A DNA stretch of 64,000 nt from Pseudomonas sp. MWU13-2100 (GCF_023242365.1 NZ_JALLIX010000020.1:43811-107810), one strand, 5' to 3'; shown: positions 45,532 to 54,840, numbered from the stretch's first letter. Notes: a model not told the origin generated them from the sequence alone. Numbers and translations are program-made.

Positions 45532-45595
45532 TTCACACAAATGCCCTGGCCACCTGCTAGTCTGGTCGCCATGTTTCATTCGGCGACTCTCGCTT

Positions 45596-46489
45596 ATGTT
45601 CCTGCGTCTGCTGCTTTCCTGTGGTCTGTTGATGGCCGCCACCTCGGCTGCGGCCATGACCATCTACAAGTACACCGATGCCAATGGGGTGGTCTCCTAC
45701 AGTGACCGGCCGGCGCCGGGTGCCCAGGTATTCGTGTTTCGTGATCGGATGGTCGAGCACCTGGAGCGTCAGGTCCGCCTGGATATCCGCAAGCAGAAGG
45801 GAGCCGATGAGGTCTACGTGCGCAACGACCTGTATGCCCCGGTGGAGATCGAGCTCGGTTTCGCTGCCTTGAGGAACGTCAGCGGCGCCCCGCAGTCGAT
45901 CCGCAAGGTCCTGCCGGCCCGCAGCAACCAGCGTCTGGCGTTGCTCACGCCGCTCCAGGCCGGCGAGCCGATGCGCTACGTCCCCAGGTTCCAATACTTC
46001 CTTGGCGATCCTTCAGGGCAGGCTCAGGGCTATCGTTACCCATTTCCCTGGCGCGGCGGGCCGTTTCGCCTGACCCAGGGACCGAATGGGCAGTACAGCC
46101 ACTTCGGCGCCAAGAGCCGTTACGCGATGGACATCGCCATGCCGGTGGGCACGCCGATCGTCGCGGCGCGGGGCGGGGTGGTGATCAAGACCGAGAACGA
46201 TCAGAGCGGCGGCGGCAAGAACCCTTCGGGCAACTTCGTACGGGTGTTGCATGACGACGGCACCATGGGTGTGTACCTGCACCTCAAGCAAGGCTCGGTG
46301 AGCGTGCGCGAAGGCCAGCGGGTGGAAGTGGGCAGCCCGCTGGCGCTGTCGGGTAACACCGGCAACAGCACCGGGCCGCACCTGCACTTCGTGGTGCAGC
46401 GCAATACCGGGATGGGGCTGGTGTCAATTCCCTATCAGTTCAGCCAATCGCTGGAGGTGTTGCCGAACTTTGCCCTGAGGGGCAAATAG
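45596..46489 (+). CDS. Exported M23 family metallopeptidase with DUF4124 domain
   Basis: A 297-residue protein with a signal peptide (MFLRLLLSCGLLMAATSAAA). A DUF4124-like segment follows (IYKYTDANGVVSYSDRPAPG). The C-terminal M23 domain has HFGAKSRYAMDIAMP (first His and the Asp) and GPHLHFVV (HxH), the zinc ligands of LytM-type endopeptidases, so it is likely active on peptidoglycan cross-links. The region between is beta-rich. The ribosome binding site is weak. Position matches PA5363. Confidence 0.88.
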   Translation: MFLRLLLSCGLLMAATSAAAMTIYKYTDANGVVSYSDRPAPGAQVFVFRDRMVEHLERQVRLDIRKQKGADEVYVRNDLYAPVEIELGFAALRNVSGAPQSIRKVLPARSNQRLALLTPLQAGEPMRYVPRFQYFLGDPSGQAQGYRYPFPWRGGPFRLTQGPNGQYSHFGAKSRYAMDIAMPVGTPIVAARGGVVIKTENDQSGGGKNPSGNFVRVLHDDGTMGVYLHLKQGSVSVREGQRVEVGSPLALSGNTGNSTGPHLHFVVQRNTGMGLVSIPYQFSQSLEVLPNFALRGK

Positions 46490-46514
46490 GAAGGCTTGAA
46501 GACGCCACGAACCC

Positions 46515-46598
46515 TGTGGGAGCCGGCTTGCCAGCGATGAGGCCACTGGGCCTTGCATCGCCTTTGCGGGCGCGATCACCAGCAAGCCGGCTCCTACA
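46515..46598. repeat. REPIN between convergent genes
   Basis: TGTGGGAGCCGGCTTGCCAGCGATGA and the inverted AGCAAGCCGGCTCCTACA flank an 84-base element with a nested GGGCGCGATC, between the M23 and CNNM genes. Confidence 0.82.
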
Positions 46599-46622
46599 GG
46601 ATGTATTCCAGTCCCGAGGATA

Positions 46623-47966
46623 TCAGTCGAGCTTGAGGACCTTGGCCAGGATGATCTTCGGTCCTTTCATCTTCTTGATGATGATGCGCAGGCCTTCGAC
46701 TTCCAGCACTTCTTCCTCTTCCGGCACCCGCTTGAGGGTGTCATAGACCAGCCCGGCGAGGGTCTCGGCTTCGATATGGTCCAGGTCGATGCCCAGCAGG
46801 CGTTCGACCTTGAACAACGGCGTATCGCCACGCACCAGCAACTTGCCCGGCTGATAGGCGAGGATGCCACGTTCGGTCTTGCGGTGTTCGTCCTGGATAT
46901 CACCGACCAGCACTTCCAGCACGTCTTCCATGGTCAGGTAGCCGATCACCTTGCCATCGGCTTCCTCCACCAGGGCGAAGTGCGAGCCGCCCTGGCGGAA
47001 CTGTTCCAGCAGGCGCGACAACGGCATATGCCGCGACACCCGCTCCAATGGCCGGGTCAGCTCCGCGAGGTTGAACGACTCGGGAATATGGTCCAGGGCC
47101 GCCAGTTCCAGCAGCAGGTCCTTGATGTGCAGCAGGCCGACGAATACGTTGCGCTCGGCGTCGTACACCGGATAACGGCTGAACTTGTGGCGACGGAACA
47201 GCGCGAGGATTTCCTTGAGCGGCGCATTGCAGTCCAGGGTCACCAGGTCTTCCCGGGAGTTGGCCCAGTCGACCACTTCCAGTTCGCCCATTTCCACCGC
47301 CGACGCCAGCACACGCATGCCCTGGTCGCTGGGGTCCTGGCCACGGCTGGAGTGCAGGATCAGCTTGAGTTCTTCACGGCTGTAATGGTGCTCGTGATGC
47401 GGGCCGGGTTCACCTTGGCCGGCGATCCGCAGGATGGCGTTGGCACTGGCGTTGAGCAGGTAGATGGCCGGGTACATGGCCCAGTAGAACAGGTACAGCG
47501 GCACGGCGGTCCACAGCGATAGCAACTCGGGTTTGCGGATCGCCCAGGACTTGGGCGCCAGCTCGCCGACCACGATGTGCAGGTAGGAAATGATGAAGAA
47601 GGCGGTAAAGAACGACACGCCCCTGATCACTTCGGCGGAATTCACGCCGACCGCGCCGAGCAGCGGCTCCATCAAGTGGGCGAAGGCCGGCTCACCGACC
47701 CAGCCCAGGCCCAGGGAGGCCAGGGTGATACCCAGCTGGCAGGCGGACAGGTAGGCGTCCAGCTGGCTGTGCACGGTGCGCAGGATCTGCCCGCGCCAGC
47801 CGTTCTTGTGAGCGATGGCCTCGACCCGGGTCGAGCGCAGCTTGACCATGGCGAATTCGGCCGCAACGAAGAAACCGTTGAGCAATACCAGGATCAGAGC
47901 GAAAAGAATCATGCCGAAATCGGCGAAGAGCGAAGCGAGGGTCAAGCTACTAGGGGAAGGATCCAT
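46623..47966 (-). CDS. Hemolysin-family CNNM/CorC protein (DUF21 + CBS + CorC_HlyC)
   Basis: A 447-residue membrane protein. An N-terminal DUF21 domain (about residues 10-210) has four hydrophobic helices, with LVLLNGFFVAAEFAMVKLR as the signature first helix. Two CBS domains (about 225-345; RYPVYDAERNVFVGLLHIKD) and a C-terminal CorC_HlyC domain ending IIIKKMKGPK follow. The family is linked to Mg2+ or Co2+ efflux; the haemolysin name is historical. Position matches PA5362. Confidence 0.9.
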   Translation of the reverse strand: MDPSPSSLTLASLFADFGMILFALILVLLNGFFVAAEFAMVKLRSTRVEAIAHKNGWRGQILRTVHSQLDAYLSACQLGITLASLGLGWVGEPAFAHLMEPLLGAVGVNSAEVIRGVSFFTAFFIISYLHIVVGELAPKSWAIRKPELLSLWTAVPLYLFYWAMYPAIYLLNASANAILRIAGQGEPGPHHEHHYSREELKLILHSSRGQDPSDQGMRVLASAVEMGELEVVDWANSREDLVTLDCNAPLKEILALFRRHKFSRYPVYDAERNVFVGLLHIKDLLLELAALDHIPESFNLAELTRPLERVSRHMPLSRLLEQFRQGGSHFALVEEADGKVIGYLTMEDVLEVLVGDIQDEHRKTERGILAYQPGKLLVRGDTPLFKVERLLGIDLDHIEAETLAGLVYDTLKRVPEEEEVLEVEGLRIIIKKMKGPKIILAKVLKLD

Positions 47967-48102
47967 GATGGAGTTTTACGGGTTCCGTATTTCAATTTGA
48001 AGTAGGTGTTCAGGTGCCTGAAAGGCAGGCATAAGTCATCCAATGTAGCGGCAGATGTGCCTGTTGCCTAGTGGCCTGGCTCGGTGGCGTCCCGGCAAGG
48101 TG

Positions 48103-49425
48103 CTAGGCGGGCTGGCTTTTGCTGCTTGAACGGGTCACCTGGGCCGGCGCGAAGTGACAGGTAAAGGTGCTGCCATGACCCAGGACGCTGCTGATTTCCA
48201 GGCGCGCGCGATGGCGCAGCAGCACATGCTTGACGATCGCCAGGCCCAGGCCGGTGCCGCCGGTGTTGGAGTTGCGACTGGAGTCGACCCGGTAGAAGCG
48301 TTCGGTGAGGCGTGGCAGGTGCTTGTTGTCGATGCCGATGCCCGAGTCCTGCACACTCAGGTGCGCGCCGTGCTCGTCGCCCCACCAGCGAATGCGGATA
48401 TTGCCTTCGGCCGGGGTGTATTTGACCGCGTTGAACACCAGGTTGGAGAACGCGCTGCGCAGCTCCGCCTCGCTGCCCTTGAGGCGGATGGCGCCGTCTG
48501 CTTCCAGGGTGATGGCCTGGTTGCGTTGTCCGGACAGGGCCTGGGCGTCGTTCTTGATCGACTGCAACAGCGTGTCGATGCGCACCGGCTGGTTGTCCGA
48601 CGGGTAGTCAGTGGCTTCCAGCTTGGCCAGCAACAGCAGGTCGTTGAGCAGGGTCTGCATGCGGCTGCCTTGTTGCTGCATCTGCTGCAGGGCGCGAACC
48701 CAGCGCGGGTTCACCTCTTCGACGTTGTCGAGCAGGGTTTCCAGGTAGCCGGAGATCACCGTCAGCGGTGTGCGCAGCTCATGGGAGACGTTGGCGACGA
48801 AGTCCTTGCGCATCTGTTCCAACTGATGGATGCGAGTGACATCGCGCACCAGCATCAGGTGCTCATTGTTGCCGTAGCGGGTGATGTAGAGCTGGATGCG
48901 CATCCGGTCGTTGGTCGGCGAAGGGATTTCCAGCGGCTCGGCGTAACTCTCCTGCTCGAAGTATTCCTTGAAGCGCGGATGACGCACCAGGTTGGTCACC
49001 GGCTGGCCGCTGTCCTGCGGGGTCTTGAGGCCCAGCAGGGTTTCGGCGGCGCGGTTCCACCATTCCAGGTTGCCGTCGCTGTCGAGCATGATCACCGCGT
49101 CCTTGAGGGCGGCGGTGGACTCCTGGACCCGGTCGATCACCGCTTGCAGGCGCCCGCGCACGCGCTGGTCGCGGCGTTGCAGGTGGTAGATGCTGTCGAA
49201 TACGTCGCCCCACAGGCCGTAGCCGTCCGGCGGCGCTTCTTCGGGTTTGTGCTGGCGTAGCCATTGGTGCAGGCGCAGCAGTTGCTTGAGGGTCCAGCCC
49301 AGGTACAGCGCCAGGCCCACGGCCAGGCTCCAGCCGTAATAGCCGCTGGCCAGGCCAGCCACCAGGCAGCCGGTCACCAACAACAACAGATGGCGGATCA
49401 GGGTGCCATGCCAGTTTTGATTCAC
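48103..49425 (-). CDS. phoR: Phosphate regulon sensor histidine kinase
   Basis: A 440-residue kinase. Two N-terminal helices (LIRHLLLLVTGCLVAGLASG and YGWSLAVGLALYLG) anchor it in the membrane with little periplasmic loop, as usual for PhoR, which senses via Pst/PhoU. A PAS domain spans about 100-200. The phospho-accepting His is in FVANVSHELRTPLTVI, and the ATPase domain carries N, G1 (DSGIGI) and G2 (GTGLGLAIV) boxes. It follows phoB after 107 bases on the same strand. Confidence 0.94.
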   Translation of the reverse strand: MNQNWHGTLIRHLLLLVTGCLVAGLASGYYGWSLAVGLALYLGWTLKQLLRLHQWLRQHKPEEAPPDGYGLWGDVFDSIYHLQRRDQRVRGRLQAVIDRVQESTAALKDAVIMLDSDGNLEWWNRAAETLLGLKTPQDSGQPVTNLVRHPRFKEYFEQESYAEPLEIPSPTNDRMRIQLYITRYGNNEHLMLVRDVTRIHQLEQMRKDFVANVSHELRTPLTVISGYLETLLDNVEEVNPRWVRALQQMQQQGSRMQTLLNDLLLLAKLEATDYPSDNQPVRIDTLLQSIKNDAQALSGQRNQAITLEADGAIRLKGSEAELRSAFSNLVFNAVKYTPAEGNIRIRWWGDEHGAHLSVQDSGIGIDNKHLPRLTERFYRVDSSRNSNTGGTGLGLAIVKHVLLRHRARLEISSVLGHGSTFTCHFAPAQVTRSSSKSQPA

Positions 49426-49532
49426 TTCAACATGCGTCCTTGGAGGCGAAGCCGTACCGAGCGGCGAGCTTCAACGCTGCAAGTTTGAAGCAGCTCGGTT
49501 ACCGATGTATGGCGGATCGTGTGCAGCCGTTC

Positions 49533-50222
49533 TCAACCCTTGGTGGAGAAACGATAGCCGGTGCCGCGCACGGTTTGTACCAGATTCTCGTAGGCATCGC
49601 CCAAGGCTTTGCGCAGGCGGCGGATATGCACGTCGACGGTGCGTTCCTCGACATAGACATTGCCGCCCCAGACCTGGTCCAGCAACTGGCCACGGGTGTA
49701 GGCGCGTTCCTGATGGGTCATGAAGAACTGCAACAGGCGGTATTCGGTAGGGCCCATTTCCGCCGGCTTGCCGTCGATGGTCACCCGGTGGCTGATAGGG
49801 TCGAGCAGCAGGCCACCGACTTCGATGGGGGCTTCGCCGTCGGTCGGACCGGCACGGCGCAGCACCGCTTTGAGGCGTGCCACCAGTTCCCGTGGGGAGA
49901 ACGGCTTGGTGATGTAGTCATCGGCGCCGACTTCAAGCCCCTGGATCTTGTTGTCCTCTTCGCCCTTGGCGGTGAGCATGATGATCGGGATGTCACCGGT
50001 CAGCTCGTCGCGCTTCAGGCGCCGGGCCAGCTCGATACCCGAGGTGCCGGGCAGCATCCAGTCGAGCAGGATCAGGTCGGGTTTGCGATCGACGATGATC
50101 GCATGGGCCTGCTGGGAGTTTTCCGCTTCCAGGCAGTCATAGCCGGCCATTTCCAACGCCACGGCGATCATCTCGCGGATGGGCGCTTCGTCGTCGACGA
50201 TCAGAATGCTCCTGCCAACCAT
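49533..50222 (-). CDS. phoB: Phosphate regulon response regulator
   Basis: A 229-residue OmpR/PhoB-type regulator. The receiver has SILIVDDEAPIREM, phosphoacceptor Asp in LILLDWMLPGTSG and Lys in YITKPFSPREL. The C-terminal winged helix has EERTVDVHIRRLRKAL and VRGTGYRFS. It binds the Pho boxes seen upstream of pstS and pstC. phoR is downstream. A Pho-box-like sequence lies 15 bases before the start, oriented away from the gene. Confidence 0.95.
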   Translation of the reverse strand: MVGRSILIVDDEAPIREMIAVALEMAGYDCLEAENSQQAHAIIVDRKPDLILLDWMLPGTSGIELARRLKRDELTGDIPIIMLTAKGEEDNKIQGLEVGADDYITKPFSPRELVARLKAVLRRAGPTDGEAPIEVGGLLLDPISHRVTIDGKPAEMGPTEYRLLQFFMTHQERAYTRGQLLDQVWGGNVYVEERTVDVHIRRLRKALGDAYENLVQTVRGTGYRFSTKG

Positions 50223-50236
50223 ATCCCTTCACCCTC

Positions 50237-50254
50237 TTGTCATTTAACTGTCTT
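50237..50254 (+). promoter_or_regulatory. Pho-box-like site between phoB and the divergent exported protein
   Basis: TTGTCATTTAACTGTCTT matches the PhoB consensus at 15 of 18 positions when read on the plus strand. It could serve autoregulation of phoB or the divergent gene at 50377. Confidence 0.5.
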
Positions 50255-50376
50255 GCGCCGCATTAGATAACGAAATTATTGCAGTCATGTGACAGCTTTT
50301 TTCAGCAAGCCGCAATGGTCATATTCATGGGCTACGCTGGAGGTTCGAATCCTACAACCACAAAAGGAAGGTTCTC

Positions 50377-50754
50377 ATGACTCACTCTTCGTTTTCGTTG
50401 AAAGCCCTGATGGTAGCGGCGGCGCTCACGCTGCCGGCCCTGGTTTTCGCGGCCGAGCCGGCCATGATGAAAGACGGCAAGATGGTCGATGGCAAGGGCA
50501 TGACGCTGTACACCTTTGACAAGGATGCCAACGGTAAATCCATGTGCAATGGTGATTGTGCCAAGAACTGGCCGCCGATGATGGCCCCTGCGGACGCCAA
50601 GCCCGAGGGCAAGTGGACGGTGATCAAGCGCGACGACGGCATGATGCAGTGGGCGCATGACGGCAAACCGATGTACAACTTCAAGATGGACGCCAAGCCT
50701 GGAGACGCCATGGGTGATGGTAAAGGCGGCATGTGGCACATGGCCAAACACTGA
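50377..50754 (+). CDS. Met-rich exported COG4315-type protein
   Basis: A 125-residue protein with a signal peptide (LKALMVAAALTLPALVFA). The mature part holds two copies of the Yx(F/W)xxD-like repeat of COG4315 (MTLYTFDKD and KPMYNFKMD) and CNGDCAKNWPPMMAP. It is rich in Met, Lys and Asp. The signal lacks a lipobox Cys, so it is probably a soluble periplasmic protein. Function is unknown; it lies where PA5359 is found, between phoB and ubiA. AAAGGAAGG gives a strong ribosome binding site. Confidence 0.85.
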   Translation: MTHSSFSLKALMVAAALTLPALVFAAEPAMMKDGKMVDGKGMTLYTFDKDANGKSMCNGDCAKNWPPMMAPADAKPEGKWTVIKRDDGMMQWAHDGKPMYNFKMDAKPGDAMGDGKGGMWHMAKH

Positions 50755-50769
50755 TTCACCACCGTCCCT

Positions 50770-50853
50770 TGTAGGAGCTGGCTTGCCAGCGATGGCGGCC
50801 GATCAGGCGATGCAAGGCTCAAGGCCCTCATCGCCGGCAAGCCGGCTCCCACA
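50770..50853. repeat. REPIN between convergent genes
   Basis: TGTAGGAGCTGGCTTGCCAG and the inverted GGCAAGCCGGCTCCCACA flank GCGATGG ... CATCGCC inner arms. The inner GCCGATCAGGCGATGCAAGG is shared with the element at 41837-41933, so they are sister copies. Confidence 0.82.
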
Positions 50854-50899
50854 GGTTTCGCGGTCGTCTGGGCGTGTGTGTCGTTTCGACTTCGCTTGA

Positions 50900-51790
50900 T
50901 CAACGCACCGCGTAATCCAGCACAACCCCCAGGAAAATCGCCAACCCCGCCCAGTGGTTGTGCAGGAACATCTTGAAGCAGAGCTGCGGGTCTTTGCTGC
51001 GAGTGACCCAGAATTCCCAGACAAAACAGGCTGCGGCCACCAACAGGCCGATATGGAACCAGCCCCCCAGCTCGAACCGCGCCCCGGCCAGCAGCAGACA
51101 GCCGAGCATCAGGCCCTGCAGGGTCAGGATAATCGCCCGATCAGCCTCGCCGAACAAAATGGCGGTGGATTTCACGCCGATCTTCAGGTCGTCCTCGCGG
51201 TCGGTCATGGCGTAATAGGTGTCGAATGCCACCGTCCACATCAGGTTGGCGATATACAGCAACCAGGCCGTGGCCGGCAGGCTGCCGGTCTCGGCGGTGA
51301 AGGCCATCAGGATGCCCCAGGAATACGCCGCGCCCAGCACCACTTGCGGGTAATAGGTGTAGCGCTTCATGAACGGGTAGCAGGCCGCCACCGCCAGGGC
51401 ACCGAAGGACAGCCACACCGTCGTCGCGTTGGTGCACAGCACCAGCAGGAAACTGGCCCCCATCAGCAGGGCGAACACCGCCAGGGCTTCCTTGCCGCTG
51501 ATCCGCCCGGCCGCCAGGGGGCGTTGCTCGGTGCGTTTGACGTGGCCGTCGACCTTGCGGTCGGCGAAGTCGTTGATCGCACAGCCACCGGCGCGGGTCA
51601 GGATCACGCCGAGGCTGAAGATCAGCAGGTTGCCCAGCGACGGCATACCCTTGGCCGCGATCCACAGCGCGCTCAGGGTCGGCCACAACAGCAGGTAAAT
51701 GCCGATGGGCTTGTCCATGCGGGTCAGTTGGAGAAAGTCCCAGGCCCGTGGGTGCAGACGATTCATGGATTTGAGCAGGTTCAGGTACAT
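50900..51790 (-). CDS. ubiA: 4-hydroxybenzoate octaprenyltransferase
   Basis: A 296-residue inner-membrane prenyltransferase of ubiquinone synthesis. The two Asp-rich, Mg-diphosphate binding motifs are INDFADRKVDGHV near residue 70 and DTYYAMTDREDD near residue 190. Eight or nine hydrophobic helices are visible. Its ATG shares one base with the TGA of ubiC (TGATG), so the two are translationally coupled and the UbiC product is passed directly to UbiA. Confidence 0.95.
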   Translation of the reverse strand: MYLNLLKSMNRLHPRAWDFLQLTRMDKPIGIYLLLWPTLSALWIAAKGMPSLGNLLIFSLGVILTRAGGCAINDFADRKVDGHVKRTEQRPLAAGRISGKEALAVFALLMGASFLLVLCTNATTVWLSFGALAVAACYPFMKRYTYYPQVVLGAAYSWGILMAFTAETGSLPATAWLLYIANLMWTVAFDTYYAMTDREDDLKIGVKSTAILFGEADRAIILTLQGLMLGCLLLAGARFELGGWFHIGLLVAAACFVWEFWVTRSKDPQLCFKMFLHNHWAGLAIFLGVVLDYAVR

Positions 51791-52353
51791 CAGCAGTTCT
51801 CCCCACAGGCACTGACGGCGTGCCACAGGCTGGGCAGGAAAATCTCCGCCACCAACAGGCTCAGCGGCCCGCGATTGAAGCGTGAGCGACGACCCCAGAG
51901 GTTATCGGCGCGATGCTCCAGGGGCAGCCAGGGCGCCGGGTAATGACAGACCTCGATGGCCTGGCGCTCGAATGCCTCATCGCAGAACAGCAATTCGCCC
52001 AATGAACGGCTACCCAATTCATCCATATTCAGGCCGCCTTCGCGCAAGGCACTCTGTGCCGCGACACTGCGGGCGAACACCCAAGGCTGGCCATGACCGC
52101 GCAAATACACTTCGCGCACCCAACCCGGGCTTTCACTCGGCAACTCCAGTGCGGCGCACTCGTCGTCGCGTAGCGGTTGCCAGCCTTCGAACAGCGGCGT
52201 GACACTGAAAGCGTTATCGGAAAGTGCTGTAAGACGGCGGGTAAGGGACCCTTCGTCAAATAACCAGTCGAGGGTTTGCGCGCCTGGCGGGGTGGTCAGC
52301 CGGCTCTGCGTGAGCCAGGCGGGAGACGCTGGAACGGGGGCTTTGTGCGGCAC
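51790..52353 (-). CDS. ubiC: Chorismate lyase
   Basis: A 187-residue enzyme that removes pyruvate from chorismate to give 4-hydroxybenzoate. LDWLFDEGSLTRRLTALS, GWVREVYLRGHGQPWVFARSV and SRSLGELLF are family signatures, with the catalytic Arg in VREVYLRG. The GTG at 52353 gives the usual family length; an ATG 25 codons earlier (52428) is open but would add an unusual tail. Neither has a strong ribosome binding site. ubiA follows with one base overlap. Confidence 0.92.
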   Translation of the reverse strand: MPHKAPVPASPAWLTQSRLTTPPGAQTLDWLFDEGSLTRRLTALSDNAFSVTPLFEGWQPLRDDECAALELPSESPGWVREVYLRGHGQPWVFARSVAAQSALREGGLNMDELGSRSLGELLFCDEAFERQAIEVCHYPAPWLPLEHRADNLWGRRSRFNRGPLSLLVAEIFLPSLWHAVSACGENC

Positions 52354-52556
52354 GATGGGCAGTTGATTGGCAGCCAGTGAGGCGCCGAGCTTATCACAGG
52401 CGGTCCGGCCGTTTAGAGCGCCCGGCACATCAGCGCTGTCGATCGTGCTTGCATCGGCGGGCTTCGATCAGTACAAAACGCCCTGAGCCGGACGGCAGCG
52501 CTGCACCTATCGACTGTCCGTGCCGTCAAACGCCTGGGAACCGAGGAAGTAACGAG

Positions 52557-52724
52557 ATGAAGAAGTGGCAATGTGTGGTCTGCGGGCTGATCTATAACGA
52601 AGCCGACGGTTGGCCGGATGATGGCATCCTCCCCGGGACTCGCTGGGAAGACGTCCCGGCTGACTGGCTGTGCCCGGACTGCGGCGTCGGCAAGATGGAT
52701 TTCGAAATGATCGAAATCGGCTGA
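52557..52724 (+). CDS. Rubredoxin
   Basis: A 55-residue one-iron protein with the paired cysteine knuckles CVVCG and CPDCG plus the WEDVPADW loop. The ATG has GAGGA nine bases upstream. It passes electrons from the reductase encoded 43 bases downstream to an oxidase or hydroxylase not encoded here. P. aeruginosa has two rubredoxin genes at this place; only one is present here. Confidence 0.95.
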   Translation: MKKWQCVVCGLIYNEADGWPDDGILPGTRWEDVPADWLCPDCGVGKMDFEMIEIG

Positions 52725-52767
52725 TTGATCAATTTTTAAGCAGATAGCAACGGATTTGGAGAAAGGA

Positions 52768-53916
52768 ATGAGCGCACCTGTCGTGATCGTCGGTACCGGG
52801 CTTGCCGGATACAACCTGGCCCGGGAGTTTCGCAAGCTCGACAGCGAAACCCCGCTGCTGCTGATCACCGCCGATGACGGGCGTTCCTACTCCAAGCCCA
52901 TGCTGTCCACCGGCTTTGGCAAGAACAAGGACGCCGACGGCCTGAGCATGGCTGAGCCCGGGGTCATGGCCGAGCAGCTCAAGGCCGAGATCCGCACCCA
53001 CACCCGCATCAGCGGCATCGACCCGGGCCACAAGCGCCTGTGGATCGGCGAGGAAGCGGTGGGCTACCGTGACCTGATCCTGGCCTGGGGCGCGGAAACC
53101 GTGCGGGTGCCGGTGGAAGGCGATGCGCCCGAGGCGATTTTCCCGATCAACGACCTGGAGGATTACGCGCGCTTTCGGGCAGCGGCGGCGGGCAAGCAGC
53201 GTGTGCTGCTGCTGGGGGCCGGTTTGATCGGCTGTGAATTCGCCAATGACCTGATCCTCGGCGGTTATCAGGTAGAACTGGTCGCACCTTGCGAACAGGT
53301 CATGCCGACGCTGCTGCACCCGGCGGCGGCCGCGGCTGTGCAAGCCGGCCTGGAAAGCCTGGGGGCGCGTTTTCATCTGGGTCCGGTGCTGACGCGCCTG
53401 CAACGCAGCGCCGATCATCTGGAGGCGCACCTGTCGGATGGCACCACGGTGCCCTGCGACGTGGTGGTCTCGGCCATCGGCCTGCGCCCGCGCATCGACC
53501 TGGCGGCGGCGGCCGGCTTGCAGGTCAATCGCGGGGTGGTGGTCGACCGTCACCTGAAAACCTCCCATGCCAACATCTACGCCCTGGGCGACTGCGCCGA
53601 GGTCGATGGCCTGAACCTGCTGTACGTCATGCCGCTGATGAGCTGCGCCCGGGCGCTGGCCCAGACCCTGGCCGGCAATGCCACCGCAGTGAGCTACGGC
53701 GCCATGCCGATCACCGTGAAAACCCCGGTGTGCCCGCTGGTGGTGTCGCCACCGCCGCGTGGCAGCGAAGGGGTATGGGCGGTCGAAGGGCAGGGCGCCG
53801 ACATCAAGGCCTTGTGCCGTGACACCAGCGGTCGGCTGCTGGGCTACGCCCTGACTGGCGCCGCAGTGATGGAAAAGCTGGCCTTGAACAAGGAACTTCC
53901 GCCGTTGCTGGCGTAA
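52768..53916 (+). CDS. NAD(P)H:rubredoxin reductase
   Basis: A 382-residue FAD/NAD flavoprotein. The FAD-binding loop VIVGTGLAGYNLAREF is at the N-terminus, the NAD loop VLLLGAGLIGCEFANDLIL near residue 150, and IYALGDCAEVDG near residue 270. GGAG six bases before the ATG fixes the start at MSAPVVIVG. It reduces the upstream rubredoxin and is co-transcribed with it. Confidence 0.93.
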   Translation: MSAPVVIVGTGLAGYNLAREFRKLDSETPLLLITADDGRSYSKPMLSTGFGKNKDADGLSMAEPGVMAEQLKAEIRTHTRISGIDPGHKRLWIGEEAVGYRDLILAWGAETVRVPVEGDAPEAIFPINDLEDYARFRAAAAGKQRVLLLGAGLIGCEFANDLILGGYQVELVAPCEQVMPTLLHPAAAAAVQAGLESLGARFHLGPVLTRLQRSADHLEAHLSDGTTVPCDVVVSAIGLRPRIDLAAAAGLQVNRGVVVDRHLKTSHANIYALGDCAEVDGLNLLYVMPLMSCARALAQTLAGNATAVSYGAMPITVKTPVCPLVVSPPPRGSEGVWAVEGQGADIKALCRDTSGRLLGYALTGAAVMEKLALNKELPPLLA

Positions 53917-54104
53917 ATAGCGGTCCTTCTGTCGTAAACACCCGGTTCTTGCCCCTACAAAGGTCGTAACGAGACTGGCGCGGGGCCTTGCCTCGTGCCA
54001 TTCTCACTCCCGTCTGCCGCAGAGTAGAGCCTGCGGCGCTTTGGGCGCTGTTCCGGAAGAACAGCACGGACATAACAACAAAAAACCGTCAAAGAGGCTT
54101 CATT

Positions 54105-54380
54105 ATGCGTAAACCAGAACTCGCCGCTGCTATTGCTGAAAAAGCGGACCTCACGAAAGAACAGGCCAGCCGCGTGCTCAACGCCGTTCTTGAAGAAATC
54201 ACCGGCGCGCTGCACCGCAAAGACAGCGTCACCCTGGTGGGTTTCGGCACCTTCCTGCAGCGTCATCGCGGTGCCCGTACCGGCAAGAACCCGCAAACCG
54301 GCGAGCCGGTGAAGATCAAGGCCAGCAATACCGTCGCGTTCAAACCGGGCAAGTCGCTCAAAGATAGCGTCAACCCGTAA
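54105..54380 (+). CDS. hupN: HU-family DNA-binding protein
   Basis: A 91-residue nucleoid protein. FGTFLQRHRGARTGKNPQTG-EPVKI is the HU signature including the beta arm, and the ATG has AGAGG upstream. The position after rubredoxin reductase matches PA5348 and the hupN locus of P. putida. It bends and compacts DNA. A strong terminator follows. Confidence 0.92.
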   Translation: MRKPELAAAIAEKADLTKEQASRVLNAVLEEITGALHRKDSVTLVGFGTFLQRHRGARTGKNPQTGEPVKIKASNTVAFKPGKSLKDSVNP

Positions 54381-54423
54381 GCGTCAGGTACCACTCCCGG
54401 AGCAACGGGGGCTGTAGAAAAAA

Positions 54424-54456
54424 TGGGCACGCCGATAGGATCGGGTGCCCATTTTT
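54424..54456 (+). terminator. Rho-independent terminator of hupN
   Basis: TGGGCAC and GTGCCCA enclose an inner CCGAT / ATCGG stem, followed by TTTTT and preceded by an A-run, so it may work in both directions. It marks the end of the core block before the accessory region. Confidence 0.92.
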
Positions 54457-54582
54457 CATTCTGGCGGTGCTGTCGCAAGCTCCGCTCCCACATCAGGGAC
54501 GTGTTCCGCCATCAGAATATCGTCGTGCCCAGCCTTTGTGAGCGCCGGTTTGTCGGGACGCCGCGTCGCGGCGATGGTGGTA

Positions 54583-54840
54583 TCAGGAGGGCGGCAGGGC
54601 GGCTAAGCAAGTGGTTGCCGCATCGACCACCGCTTCTAGCCGGCTTTCCTCGGTATCGGAAAAGTTGCCGTATTGCGCCATGGCCCGGCAGGTCGAGAGC
54701 CGTTCCAGGGCCTCGCGAACGTCGCCAGCGGCGCTGAGTTCAACGGCCTTGTCGATAAAAAACGGTACGGACTCGTTGCGGCTTTTGCGCAACTGCGCGA
54801 TCAGCCTGTCCAGGGCGGTCAATAAAACGGTCAACGGCAT
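54583..54840 (-). CDS. Small hypothetical protein downstream of an Rhs immunity gene
   Basis: An 85-residue helical protein starting MPLTVLLTALDRLIAQLRKS. It lies on the same strand as the Rhs/immunity pair, 71 bases after the immunity gene. I do not recognise the family. No signal peptide; the mid part (VREALERLSTCRAMAQYGN) is amphipathic. It may be an extra immunity-like or accessory gene, but no evidence beyond position supports this. Confidence 0.55.
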   Translation of the reverse strand: MPLTVLLTALDRLIAQLRKSRNESVPFFIDKAVELSAAGDVREALERLSTCRAMAQYGNFSDTEESRLEAVVDAATTCLAALPPS

